Source of the DNA: Anaerolineales bacterium
GTDB taxonomy: Bacteria; Chloroflexota; Anaerolineae; Anaerolineales; Villigracilaceae
NCBI GenBank assembly: GCA_030583925.1
Contig: CP129482.1
Coordinates: 868,001 to 932,000 of the forward strand
DNA length: 64,000 bases
Direction: 5' to 3'
Each line of letters begins with the position of its first letter. The stretch's first letter is position 1. The notes below the pieces were generated by a model. The model searched no databases. It was not told the origin of the DNA and saw nothing but the letters and a program-made list of their open reading frames with translations. The translations under genes and the position numbers were made by a program. This document shows, one piece after another, positions 1 to 7,684 of this stretch.

Positions 1-753
1 ACGCTCTACGCCGATGGTTTTATGCAGGGCGTTTTTAAGAGGAGCGGGAAGGAAGAACTTGAATGCCACGTCGGGCAGATCGAAGAAGACCAATGTGGAA
101 AGGACCGCCTCCAACAACGCTTCAACCTGTCCGGCCGTCTGACGCGGAGTCCACCGTTCGAGTCCGTCAACCATCAACCACAGTCGCTCGTATTTTGCCG
201 CGCGCAAAACCGACATTAACAGACGCAACTGATCCTTTATGCTGCTTTGTTCTTTAACGACCGCTGGAAACGATTGTTCCAACAGTTTCAGATACCATTG
301 CAAATCATCCTGCGAGAGATGTTTTGTCTGATCTTGAATATAGAAAGCGGCTTCGAAGGGGAGATAGTTTTTCAGAAACCATTGCAAGGCAGAGGCAATA
401 TGTGCGACTGGCCCGCCCAACCGCCCGGGCAGGTCGCCCTCCAAAACTAAGATTTCTGTGCAGGCTTGCAAAGCCTGTTTGATGGCTTGTTGGGCGAGTG
501 GTGTGCCTGTGACTTGCGTTTCGAGAATGGGTTCCGGCTGCCAGAATGCGGTGAACGTTTTTTGTCCCGCTTGTTTCGTCAATTCGAGACGGACCGCCGT
601 TTTGCCGCTTCCCGATTCACCATACAAGATGGTCGAATGTTCTTCCTGGAGACGCTCAAAGATAGGCAGTGAAACGAACACATCGCCCAACCAAGGCTCG
701 TTTTCTGCCTTGAGCGTATAGAATAGGGAGTCGACAGATGGGATGTTTTTCAT
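1..753 (-). CDS. P-loop NTPase, partial (runs off the left edge)
   Basis: An open frame of 251 codons starts at the ATG at 753-751 and runs without a stop through base 1, so the C-terminus lies outside the window. Residues 45-52 read GESGSGKT, a clear Walker A motif; LWLMVDG at 191-197 is a good Walker B candidate. The remainder is helical and I recognise no specific family. It resembles STAND/AAA-type ATPases in spacing, which is inference. Its ATG overlaps the TGA of the upstream membrane-protein gene (ATGA, 4 bp), so the two are almost certainly translated together and probably work together, the NTPase on the cytoplasmic side. The pair lies inside a probable integrated element (see the tRNA-Met fragment at 3515-3556). 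Confidence 0.8.
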   Translation of the reverse strand, partial: MKNIPSVDSLFYTLKAENEPWLGDVFVSLPIFERLQEEHSTILYGESGSGKTAVRLELTKQAGQKTFTAFWQPEPILETQVTGTPLAQQAIKQALQACTEILVLEGDLPGRLGGPVAHIASALQWFLKNYLPFEAAFYIQDQTKHLSQDDLQWYLKLLEQSFPAVVKEQSSIKDQLRLLMSVLRAAKYERLWLMVDGLERWTPRQTAGQVEALLEAVLSTLVFFDLPDVAFKFFLPAPLKNALHKTIGVER

Positions 754-3128
754 TCGAGGGCGATCAGGTCTTCGATATGCAATGGTTCATCAGGTGGATA
801 CTTTTCGACATGTTGGAGAAGTAATTTTTGACCTAATCTTACCATTTTGCCTGGGGAGCCGGCTGCTTTTTCTGCCAAGAGATCCTGCGCAGGTTTTTCA
901 TTATGTGGAATAAATAACTCATCAAACCCTTGAAGATGATTTTTAGAACACCATTGCACTCGGATATTGCATTGATTAACCAAACTTGAATTGGGAACAG
1001 TTTGCCTGTTCTGCGTGCCAATTGAAAAACAGACAAACCCGCAGTTGTGGGAACTTAGCCAATCGGATTGTTCCGTGAATGCTTCGAGCACGTCTGAGGA
1101 TGTTTTCTTTTTCACACGGGGATCCAGGTCAGCGGCGGAGATCAGGAACAGGGTCCTTTGTTTGGAGGATGGTCGCAGTTCTATCAGGGCGTTAACCTCC
1201 TCCGCCCGGAGGTCAGCTGCGTCATTGTTGGTTAACCACTCTGTAATTTTCGATAATAAGACAGCTTGATTTTTCTTCTCTTCTTCAGATAAAGGGTTGG
1301 AAAAATGCGCGATCTTGTAAGCCGTGACGGAAGGAGAAAAATCGTGCCAGCGCAACAGCCGCCCGATCAAGTCGCGTTGTTGACCCCTCAAAGAATAAAA
1401 CAAGGTCAGTGTTTCTGCCAGCGACCAGATCCATTGTTCTGCTAGCGCGTGGAGTAATAATTTACGGGAGTGGTCCGCCCCATAATCCTCGATCAAGTTT
1501 GGCGCGAGGCTCGCGAAAAACGCTTCATCCTTGATTTTCACTTCAGATTTTAGAGATTGGCAATAGGCGAACAGCGCCGCGCCAGCATCCCATGAGTTTG
1601 CAAATTCAAAGGTCAGATTTTGATGAGAAGGCGTTGGAAATGTGAATCCAGGCGGCGCTAATTCTATCGGCAGTTGACCGTTCAAAACGGAATAAAACGG
1701 ACTTTCCGCGTCTGCGAATGAAGAGAAGTCCATTTCACGGGTTTTCAGCCACGCGGTTAATCGATCTTCAGGGGTATGGGCTTTTGCAAAATAAGCGAAC
1801 TGCCTTTGCAGTGGGAAACTCTCAATATCAGGAAAATCCAACTCAATCCTGAGGTCACGGATTTGACCTGGGAACTTGTGAGCATATTCGTTAATCGTTT
1901 TCTTCTTAAGTTCAGGTGAAAAAGCGACGGCGATTTGCTTAGCGATGTCAATGCAGGCGGGATAATCCTTAAACATGCGGAGTAAAGCAAGCGGAGCGGC
2001 TTCATCCTGTTGAAAGGCGGATTGTAGTTGATTCAACGTAGAAATCGATTTTCCATTTTCATCCTCGAACATTCTCTCACATAGTTGGATACACTGATCA
2101 ACACCGCTTTTTAAGTCCGTAATTGATTGTATTGAGAGCACGTCCCACAAATTGTTTTCGATGAACTGTAAGTATTGTTTTCGGAAATTATCTTGCAAAC
2201 CTTCGTCCCACTCCTTCCAGTCTGCAGTCAGTTTCAGATGATTTTGTAATGTTCTCGAAAAGTCGTTTTTTATCTCGGCGTCGAAAGTGTCTTTGGCTTG
2301 TTTAATACGCTCTCCCCTCTGGCGCTTTTTCTCTTCTTCTAACTGCTTGACTCCAGCGAATACAGCAGTAATCAGTGAAACGACTATGCCGCTTATATCC
2401 AAAAAATTCTTTTTCCAATTACGGACTTGTGAATCGCGTTTGCTTTCGACGATTACAAGCCAATCTGCTGTTTCCAAACTCTTGCCATTGGAATCCAACT
2501 TCAGTTGAATGGATCGAGAATCGAATTCAGGTGATTTGGAAGGCTGTATTAGCAGGGTTGTTGCGTTTGTTTCTTTTTCAAAGCGGATATCGAGTGTGTC
2601 GTTCCACTGGATTGACGTATCGTCAGATGACGGCTTGATGGCGAAAAGAAGTCCTTGTCCAGAAATTGTTAGATCCGTGCAGTTTGATGAGTCTGTTGTC
2701 CATAAATGGATTTCATATAGCTCGGTATCGTCAAACAGGATTTGAGATGGATATTCTGCATGAAATTGAAGCGAGTCTAACGATGTTGCTTTAAAGACAC
2801 TCTTTTTCAGGCTCGATGTGGTAAGCGTTGACTGCGCCCATGAAGTATTGAATAAAAACAATAAAATGAGAATTGCAGGAGCAATGATCCAGCGATAGTT
2901 CCTCCATACTTCCCCATGCGGAAGGCGAAGAAACGCGAAAATGACCAATACAAGCCAAACTGCCAGAATCCCCGCGTTTGTCAAGAGCAAGTTTACATCG
3001 TAGCCGAAGAGCCAGAAGAAAATACAAAGCAATATCCCCGCCAGGAGCGGAGTCACCAATACCTGCCCGCCATATCCCGCGAAAAGATGCTCTCTTTCTC
3101 TGGGTTTATCGTTTATGCTCTTAGTCAT
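750..3128 (-). CDS. Large membrane-anchored protein of unknown function, partner of the NTPase
   Basis: 792 residues. Three hydrophobic segments lie near residues 22-43, 47-68 and 80-98. Residues about 100-235 are rich in beta-type sequence and should face the outside. A fourth membrane segment lies near 242-260 and is followed by a charged helix (EEEKKRQRGERIK). Roughly 500 helical residues follow on the cytoplasmic side. I do not recognise the family. The start has a GAGGG ribosome site 9 nt upstream. The 3' end overlaps the NTPase start by 4 bp. Two-gene layouts of a membrane sensor plus NTPase are common in mobile-element cargo and defence systems, but no catalytic effector domain is visible, so a defence role is only a hypothesis. 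Confidence 0.75.
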   Translation of the reverse strand: MTKSINDKPREREHLFAGYGGQVLVTPLLAGILLCIFFWLFGYDVNLLLTNAGILAVWLVLVIFAFLRLPHGEVWRNYRWIIAPAILILLFLFNTSWAQSTLTTSSLKKSVFKATSLDSLQFHAEYPSQILFDDTELYEIHLWTTDSSNCTDLTISGQGLLFAIKPSSDDTSIQWNDTLDIRFEKETNATTLLIQPSKSPEFDSRSIQLKLDSNGKSLETADWLVIVESKRDSQVRNWKKNFLDISGIVVSLITAVFAGVKQLEEEKKRQRGERIKQAKDTFDAEIKNDFSRTLQNHLKLTADWKEWDEGLQDNFRKQYLQFIENNLWDVLSIQSITDLKSGVDQCIQLCERMFEDENGKSISTLNQLQSAFQQDEAAPLALLRMFKDYPACIDIAKQIAVAFSPELKKKTINEYAHKFPGQIRDLRIELDFPDIESFPLQRQFAYFAKAHTPEDRLTAWLKTREMDFSSFADAESPFYSVLNGQLPIELAPPGFTFPTPSHQNLTFEFANSWDAGAALFAYCQSLKSEVKIKDEAFFASLAPNLIEDYGADHSRKLLLHALAEQWIWSLAETLTLFYSLRGQQRDLIGRLLRWHDFSPSVTAYKIAHFSNPLSEEEKKNQAVLLSKITEWLTNNDAADLRAEEVNALIELRPSSKQRTLFLISAADLDPRVKKKTSSDVLEAFTEQSDWLSSHNCGFVCFSIGTQNRQTVPNSSLVNQCNIRVQWCSKNHLQGFDELFIPHNEKPAQDLLAEKAAGSPGKMVRLGQKLLLQHVEKYPPDEPLHIEDLIALE

Positions 3129-3514
3129 GGCGCAGACCCTCGCTTTGTATTCTGTGCACGCGGAACGATGTGGGCATTATACAACAAGGCAGCAGTCCGT
3201 TTATTGGAATACATAACTACACTATATCAGCGAATATAGATTGCCCTACTTTCGTTATTATGGTTATTTTCTCACGATTTTCTTGTGGAACATCAGGTGC
3301 AGGGGACAAATACTTTCCTAAAAACAAATTCACGCCTGAATCTTGACGAAAATTGAACCTTGTTTTAACATCAACTTACCTGTACATTTGATGTGCAGAG
3401 GATTATCAAATTGATAATCAATCCAAAATACCGCCATATATAGGCAAGAGCGTTGAAAAAAGTAGAGTTTCACGCACATTTGCAGGCAAAAATTATTGCC
3501 CATTGTGAGTCTAA
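3129..3514. other. AT-rich gap between element cargo and the attachment site
   Basis: No protein-coding gene can be supported here. It is much richer in A+T than the flanking chromosome, as expected for the end of an integrated element. It contains the promoter region of the minus-strand gene ending at 3128 (a TATAAT on the minus strand lies near 3176-3181, without a convincing -35) and a 19-bp palindrome at 3401-3419. Confidence 0.5.
3401..3419. repeat. 19-bp perfect palindrome beside the attachment site
   Basis: GATTATCAA-A-TTGATAATC: two 9-bp arms around one base, about 95 bp from the tRNA-Met fragment. The arms are too AT-rich and lack a T-tract for a terminator. A protein-binding site (repressor, or a recombination accessory factor of the element) is the likelier reading; this is inference. 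Confidence 0.6.
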
Positions 3515-3556
3515 CTCATAAGCCCTTGGTCGGGAGTTCAAATCTCCCCCTCGGCA
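3515..3556 (+). other. 3' fragment of a tRNA-Met(CAU) gene: probable attachment site (attR-like)
   Basis: From 3515 the sequence reads as the second half of a tRNA: anticodon loop CTCATAA (3515-3521, anticodon CAU), 3' anticodon-stem strand GCCCT, variable loop TGGTC, T-arm GGGAG-TTCAAAT-CTCCC (3532-3548), acceptor strand CCTCGGC (3549-3555) and discriminator A. The expected 5' partner strands (AGGGC before the loop, GCCGAGG for the acceptor) are absent; TCTAA precedes the loop. Tyrosine integrases typically recombine from the anticodon loop to the tRNA 3' end, leaving such a fragment at the far end of the element. Because the fragment is on the + strand, the intact tRNA and the bulk of the element should lie to the left, outside the window. 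Confidence 0.75.
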
Positions 3557-3563
3557 CAACAAG

Positions 3564-3588
3564 AGACCGCGTGATGCGGTCTTTTTAT
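3564..3588 (+). terminator. Terminator after the tRNA-Met fragment
   Basis: AGACCGC (3564-3570) pairs with GCGGTCT (3576-3582) over a 5-nt loop and runs into a T-rich tract. It is probably the original terminator of the tRNA-Met gene that the element interrupted. Confidence 0.75.
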
Positions 3589-3663
3589 TTTTCGGATGAA
3601 AAAAAGAGCCGCTTCTTTTCGGACTGTGGAGCGGATTCTGTTTCAACCGGCTTTATCCACGCC

Positions 3664-4959
3664 TCAGCCGTCCCTCGTGAGCAAATCCTCCACCGTTTCT
3701 CTCCTCAAAATCACCTCGACCTTTCCCTCCTCCACCATCAACGCTTCCGGTTTCCGCGCGCCGTTGTAATTGGACGACATACTCAGGTGATACGCGCCCG
3801 CCACAGGGATGGCGATCAGTTCGCCCTCTTTCAACTCCGGCATCGGCAAATCTTCGATAACGATGTCGCCCGATTCGCAGTATGGACCGGCAATCGAAAC
3901 TTTTCCGCTGATCTCCCGATTGAGTCCTTCCACCGGCAAACAAGAATATCTCGCTCCATACAACGCGAAGCGTGGATTATCCGCCATGCCGCCGTCGGTG
4001 AGGATCCAAGTTTTGTCGCCGCGTCGTTTGATCGCGCCGACGCGATAGATCGCCACTCCCGCCCGCGCCACGAGACTTCTCCCAGGTTCGAGATGTAAAA
4101 CGGGGAGGTTGAGTCCCCGCCTTTTGCATCCTTCAACCACCGCCTCGGCAACTCCGCGCACATAATTTTCAATAGATGGGTTTGGCAATTCGTCTTCGTG
4201 GTATGCCACGCCCCATCCGCCGCCGGGGCAGAAATGCCATTCGACTCTGAAACCAATTTCCTTTGCTAGGTCCAAAGCCATGTCAATCGCAGGGAGTAAT
4301 GGCTCAGGGTCGCGGAAGTTCGAGCCTTGATGGAAGTGAATCCCATTCAGCGGAAGATGATTCTCTCTGCAAAAATTCACCGCTTCGATGAATTCCTCGC
4401 GCGTCATCCCGAATTTGCTGTCGTGTTGACCGGTCTGCGTGTGCGCGTGGTGAGTGGTCACAGCGATGCCGGGGAGGAGGCGGAGCCAGAGATTGGAGAC
4501 TGGGGATTGGTGATTGGAAATAAGTAATTGGATATTCCGTAATTCGGAAAGATTGTCAACGACAATGGCTCCAGTATGTTCAAACGCAGACTTCAAGTCG
4601 GCTTTTGATTTATTCACCCCATGGACGAGAATCTTTTCACGCGGAACGCCTCCCGCAACCGCGATGCCGATCTCGCCTTCGCCGGTGCAATCTATCATCA
4701 GGTTGTGTTGTTGAGTCCATGCGGCGATGGATTTGCAAAGGAAGGCTTTGCCCGCGTAGGTGATGTGCGCCTCGCTCGGATAATGCGCCTGCAAAGCAGA
4801 TTGATATTCCGCTACGGCAAGGTCGAGGGTGGCGCGGTCATATACGTAAAGTGGAGTCCCGTACCCGTCCGCGAGAGAAGCGAGAGAATGTCCCGCGATA
4901 AAAAGCGAATCGCCGCGCGCGCGAGTCGATTCGGGGAAGAGGGAGAGTCGGTTTGTCAT
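3664..4959 (-). CDS. lysA: Diaminopimelate decarboxylase (PLP-dependent, LysA family)
   Basis: 431 residues from the ATG at 4959. Upstream in-frame codons are the CACAGAG-type repeat at 4986-5044, so a longer start is unlikely. The fold-III decarboxylase pattern is clear: TYAGKAFLCK near the N-terminus carries the PLP lysine; HFHQGSNF, FCPGGGWG (glycine-rich phosphate loop) and EPGRSLV follow; AGPYCESGD and the terminal AGAYHLSMSSNYN form the active site. It catalyses the last step of lysine synthesis, meso-diaminopimelate to L-lysine. Odd: residues about 143-155 (LLISNHQSPVSN) come from a repeat tract inserted in frame after the LSELRNIQ helix. Downstream only a weak hairpin with a T-run is seen on the minus strand near 3600-3636. 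Confidence 0.93.
   Translation of the reverse strand: MTNRLSLFPESTRARGDSLFIAGHSLASLADGYGTPLYVYDRATLDLAVAEYQSALQAHYPSEAHITYAGKAFLCKSIAAWTQQHNLMIDCTGEGEIGIAVAGGVPREKILVHGVNKSKADLKSAFEHTGAIVVDNLSELRNIQLLISNHQSPVSNLWLRLLPGIAVTTHHAHTQTGQHDSKFGMTREEFIEAVNFCRENHLPLNGIHFHQGSNFRDPEPLLPAIDMALDLAKEIGFRVEWHFCPGGGWGVAYHEDELPNPSIENYVRGVAEAVVEGCKRRGLNLPVLHLEPGRSLVARAGVAIYRVGAIKRRGDKTWILTDGGMADNPRFALYGARYSCLPVEGLNREISGKVSIAGPYCESGDIVIEDLPMPELKEGELIAIPVAGAYHLSMSSNYNGARKPEALMVEEGKVEVILRRETVEDLLTRDG
4494..4532. repeat. In-frame repeat inside lysA
   Basis: A low-complexity tract made of GATTGG/GACTGG/GATTGGTGATTGG-like units lies within lysA and is translated as LLISNHQSPVSN. It resembles the AGTCGG/GACTACGAGACTAA repeat between rplK and rplA. 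Its length keeps the frame. Confidence 0.55.
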
Positions 4960-4985
4960 CCAAAAATGATTTACAGACATCGTAA

Positions 4986-5044
4986 GCCACTGAGTCCACT
5001 GAGATCGTTGAGAAAAAACCCATTTTCTCTGTGTTCTCTGTGGC
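4986..5044. repeat. CACAGAG/CTCTGTGGC palindromic repeat, copy 1
   Basis: The left arm GCCACTGAGTCCACTGAGA and right arm TTTTCTCTGTGTTCTCTGTGGC form an imperfect hairpin between lysA and the ftsB-like gene. Other copies lie at 5520-5579, 9061-9081, 31845-31896 and, as a half unit, 55560-55591. Confidence 0.7.
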
Positions 5045-5065
5045 GAAGAGATGCTTGTGAGAAGG

Positions 5066-5446
5066 CTAATGCTCACCGAAAAACAAGTCCCACCAGATTT
5101 GCACGTTCGTCATTGGGGTTGGGGTTGGCGCGGGCGTGCTCAACTCGACGGGCGCGACGCCGGGTTGACCGAGCGGCACGATCGGCAGATCGCCCTCTTT
5201 GATGTAGTGACCGTCGGTGCGCGCCCACTCGTCCACTGCCGCGTCCGAACCGGCGTATGCAACTTGGGTTTGCAACGCGGTTTGCGTTTGCATGGCTTGC
5301 GTGGCTTGCGCTTGCACGAGTTCGTATTGCTTGTCCAGCAGTTTGAGTTCCTCGAGGCGGCGGTTGAACTCGAGCACGATGAACACCAGCGCGACGATGC
5401 CGACGATCACAACCACGCGGCGCAAGTTGAAAGGAAGGGCAGGCAT
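5066..5446 (-). CDS. FtsB/DivIC-like septum formation initiator protein
   Basis: 126 residues: a short basic N-terminus, one membrane helix (VVVIVGIVALVFIVLEF, about residues 11-27), then a coiled coil (RRLEELKLLDKQYELVQAQATQ), a segment WARTDGHYIKEGDLPIVPL and a proline/threonine-rich tail. This matches bitopic FtsB/DivIC-type division proteins, which bridge FtsL and FtsQ at the division site. The C-terminal WxRTxGHYxxEGD block is typical of Chloroflexota members. The gene is transcribed toward lysA across one repeat. Confidence 0.75.
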   Translation of the reverse strand: MPALPFNLRRVVVIVGIVALVFIVLEFNRRLEELKLLDKQYELVQAQATQAMQTQTALQTQVAYAGSDAAVDEWARTDGHYIKEGDLPIVPLGQPGVAPVELSTPAPTPTPMTNVQIWWDLFFGEH

Positions 5447-5519
5447 GCCTCTATCTTAATCGTTCTCTGATTCTCTGGCAAGCGGATATAATCACAAGTA
5501 TGGTTTGCGAATATTCCTA

Positions 5520-5579
5520 GCCACAGAGATCACAGAGAAAAGATGAGATTTTCTCAGAGGTCTCTGAGTGCTCTGTGGC
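5520..5579. repeat. CACAGAG/CTCTGTGGC palindromic repeat, copy 2
   Basis: GCCACAGAG (5520-5528) and CTCTGTGGC (5571-5579) are perfect 9-bp ends of an imperfect hairpin. It fills most of the gap between the divergent ftsB-like gene and the epimerase gene, ending 17 bp before the epimerase start. Confidence 0.8.
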
Positions 5580-5596
5580 TAAGCAAAGGACTGACG

Positions 5597-6001
5597 ATGC
5601 CTCACGTCAAACAGATCAATCACGTCGCGGTGGTGGTGGACGATATGGACAAAGCCCTGTCGTTCTGGCGTGACGCGCTGGGGATGGAACTGCACGAACT
5701 ACGCGACGTTCCCGCCGAGAAATCGCAGGTTGCCTTCCTTCCGCTTCAAGGCTCGGAAGTGGAACTGGTTCGCCCCACCTCAGCCGACTCGGGCATTGCG
5801 AAATTTCTCGCCAAGCGCGGACCCGGTATGCACCACATCTGTCTCGAAGTGGACGATATCGAAGGCATGATGTCGCAGTTGAAATCGAAAGGTGTGCGCC
5901 TCATCAACGACGAGCCGCGCACGGCATCCGACGGAAAGAAGTACGCCTTTATTCATCCCGAAAGTACATCTGGCGTGTTGGTTGAACTGTATCAACTTTA
6001 A
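5597..6001 (+). CDS. mce: Methylmalonyl-CoA epimerase
   Basis: 134 residues from the ATG at 5597, preceded by AAAGGA. In-frame codons further upstream are the 5520-5579 repeat, so they are not used as a start. It is a vicinal-oxygen-chelate protein with two beta-alpha-beta-beta-beta units. Metal ligands are visible: His9 in NHVAVVVDDM, the glutamate in VELVRP, the His in GMHHICLEVDD and the terminal glutamate in VLVELYQL. It interconverts (2R)- and (2S)-methylmalonyl-CoA in propionate, odd-chain fatty acid and branched amino acid breakdown. The mutase is not in this window. Confidence 0.9.
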   Translation: MPHVKQINHVAVVVDDMDKALSFWRDALGMELHELRDVPAEKSQVAFLPLQGSEVELVRPTSADSGIAKFLAKRGPGMHHICLEVDDIEGMMSQLKSKGVRLINDEPRTASDGKKYAFIHPESTSGVLVELYQL

Positions 6002-6002
6002 A

Positions 6003-6130
6003 TGTCATTGCGAGTGGCCGAGCCTTAAATGGCGAGTGCGCTCGAAGCAATCTCGACTCACTTTTGTACAAATGATTGAATGCAAAGAAAAGATTGCCAC
6101 GACCCGGCGAGGCGGGGTCTCGCAATGACA
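6003..6130. repeat. MITE-like element with 12-bp terminal inverted repeats, copy A1
   Basis: TGTCATTGCGAG (6003-6014) is repeated perfectly in inverse as CTCGCAATGACA (6119-6130). The 128-bp body contains CGAAGCAATCTCGACTC and AGATTGCC sub-repeats. It starts one base after the mce stop codon and ends 11 bp before the tilS start. It has no coding capacity. It shares its ends with the element at 7574-7683. Confidence 0.85.
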
Positions 6131-6141
6131 CTGTGAACAAT

Positions 6142-7572
6142 ATGCTCGATCAAATCGAATCTACCCTCCGCGAACAATGCGGACTGAATAAAGACCAACC
6201 CATCATCGCGGGCGTCTCCGGCGGACCCGATAGTTTGTGCTTAATGAATGCCCTCCGTATAACGGGCTTTCGAGTCATCGTCGCGCACTTCAATCACAAA
6301 CTGCGTCCCGACTCGGACGCGGACGCCAACACGGTGGAGCAAACCGCCGGGCGGATGAACCTCAAGTGGGTGATCGAAAAAGGCGACGTGCGCGAGTTCG
6401 CCGATGAGCAAAAACTTTCCATCGAAGAAGCGGCGCGTATGATGCGTTATCGCTTCCTCATGACGCAAGCGCGCAAGTTCAAAGCGCAAGCGGTGGCGGT
6501 CGGTCACACAGCAGACGATCAAGTCGAAACCGTGTTGATGCACTTCATTCGCGGCGCGGGGCTTTCTGGTCTCAAAGGTATGACACATCGCACGATCATC
6601 CGCATGTTCGATCCTGAAATTCCGGTTGTCCGTCCGTTGCTCGACGTGTGGCGCGAGGAAACCATCATTTATTGCGCGGCGAACGGACTCCGCCCGCGGC
6701 ACGATCCAAGCAACGCCTCGCTCGATTTCTTCCGCAACCGTTTGCGTCACCTGCTCATCCCCGCGCTCGAATCGTACAATCCGCGTTTCCGTGAAGCGCT
6801 CTGGCGCACGTCGCGTTCGTTGGCGGGCGATCATGAAATTGTCTCGCACGTTTTGGATGACGCGTGGAAGGATGTCGTCGCGCAAGAGACGCGGGATTTC
6901 GTCGCCTTCGACTCTTCCGCGCTGACTAACCGCCGCATCGGACTCCAAAGGAACCTGATTCGCCGAGCCATGGAACGACTCCACCCCGACAGTTTGGACG
7001 CGGGCTTCGCTACGCTCGAACGCGCTACAAATTTTGTTGCCGATCCCGAACAGCCCACGCGCATGGATTTGACCAAGGGATTGCATTTACTGCGCGAAGG
7101 CGGATTAATCTACGTTGTCGCGGGGAGCGTCACCTTGCCTGTCGAGCGTTGGCCCCAACTGCCTGAAGAAAAATTAACGATTCCCTTGAGCATTCCCGAT
7201 CAAGTGGAGTTATCGGGTGGGTGGAAATTAAATTGCGAGCGTTGGAATATCCCCTCGCTGGCAATGGAAGAGTCAAGCGCTAACGACGATCCGTTTCAAG
7301 TTTGGTTAGACGCGGGCGAACTCTCCGACGATCTCGCATTGCGGACGCGGCAAGAGGGTGACCGCTTCGAGCCGCTCGGCATGGACGGACACGAAACGAA
7401 ATTATCCGATTTCTTTATCAACGTGAAATTGCCTCAGCGCGCCCGCGACCGCTGGCCCCTCTTGTGCATGGGGAAAAAAGTGGTGTGGGTGCCCGGCTAT
7501 CGCCCCGCGCATCCGTTCCGCTTGACCGAGTCCACGCGGCAGGCGTTGTATTTTTCGTTGACACGCGGTTAA
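6142..7572 (+). CDS. tilS: tRNA(Ile)-lysidine synthase
   Basis: 476 residues from the ATG at 6142; the frame is open further upstream but that part is the A1 repeat. The PP-loop SGGPDS is at residues 26-31, followed by the family motifs VAHFNHKLRPDSDAD, RYRFL, VGHTADDQVET and RHDPSNASLDFFRNRLRHLLIP. The C-terminal half holds the extra substrate-binding domains, ending in LRTRQEGDRFEPLGM and LSDFF.NVKLPQRARDRWPLL. The enzyme changes C34 of tRNA-Ile(CAU) to lysidine using ATP and lysine, and is essential for AUA decoding. Repeat elements A1 and A2 occupy the gaps on both sides of the gene. Confidence 0.95.
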   Translation: MLDQIESTLREQCGLNKDQPIIAGVSGGPDSLCLMNALRITGFRVIVAHFNHKLRPDSDADANTVEQTAGRMNLKWVIEKGDVREFADEQKLSIEEAARMMRYRFLMTQARKFKAQAVAVGHTADDQVETVLMHFIRGAGLSGLKGMTHRTIIRMFDPEIPVVRPLLDVWREETIIYCAANGLRPRHDPSNASLDFFRNRLRHLLIPALESYNPRFREALWRTSRSLAGDHEIVSHVLDDAWKDVVAQETRDFVAFDSSALTNRRIGLQRNLIRRAMERLHPDSLDAGFATLERATNFVADPEQPTRMDLTKGLHLLREGGLIYVVAGSVTLPVERWPQLPEEKLTIPLSIPDQVELSGGWKLNCERWNIPSLAMEESSANDDPFQVWLDAGELSDDLALRTRQEGDRFEPLGMDGHETKLSDFFINVKLPQRARDRWPLLCMGKKVVWVPGYRPAHPFRLTESTRQALYFSLTRG

Positions 7573-7573
7573 T

Positions 7574-7683
7574 GTCATTGCGAGGAAGCCCGAAGGGCTG
7601 ACGAAGCAATCTTCTTGGTTACATTCCAACAATTGGTCGGCGGTTCGAGGAGATTGCTTCGTCGCTTCGCTCCTCGCAATGAC
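7574..7683. repeat. MITE-like element with 13-bp terminal inverted repeats, copy A2
   Basis: GTCATTGCGAGGA (7574-7586) is inverted as TCCTCGCAATGAC (7671-7683). An inner pair, CGAAGCAATCT and AGATTGCTTCG, lies between them. The 110-bp element exactly fills the space between the tilS stop codon and the stop codon of the convergent recombinase-like gene. Confidence 0.88.
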
Positions 7684-7684
7684 G

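Noticed and set aside
3480-3557. Complete tRNA-Met gene
   Set aside because: No 5' acceptor, D-arm or 5' anticodon strand can be formed from the upstream bases, so only the 3' part is present.
3496-4098. Open frame of 200 codons on the + strand
   Set aside because: It is antisense to lysA and begins inside the tRNA fragment and terminator; the sequence shows no family and the minus strand is clearly lysA.
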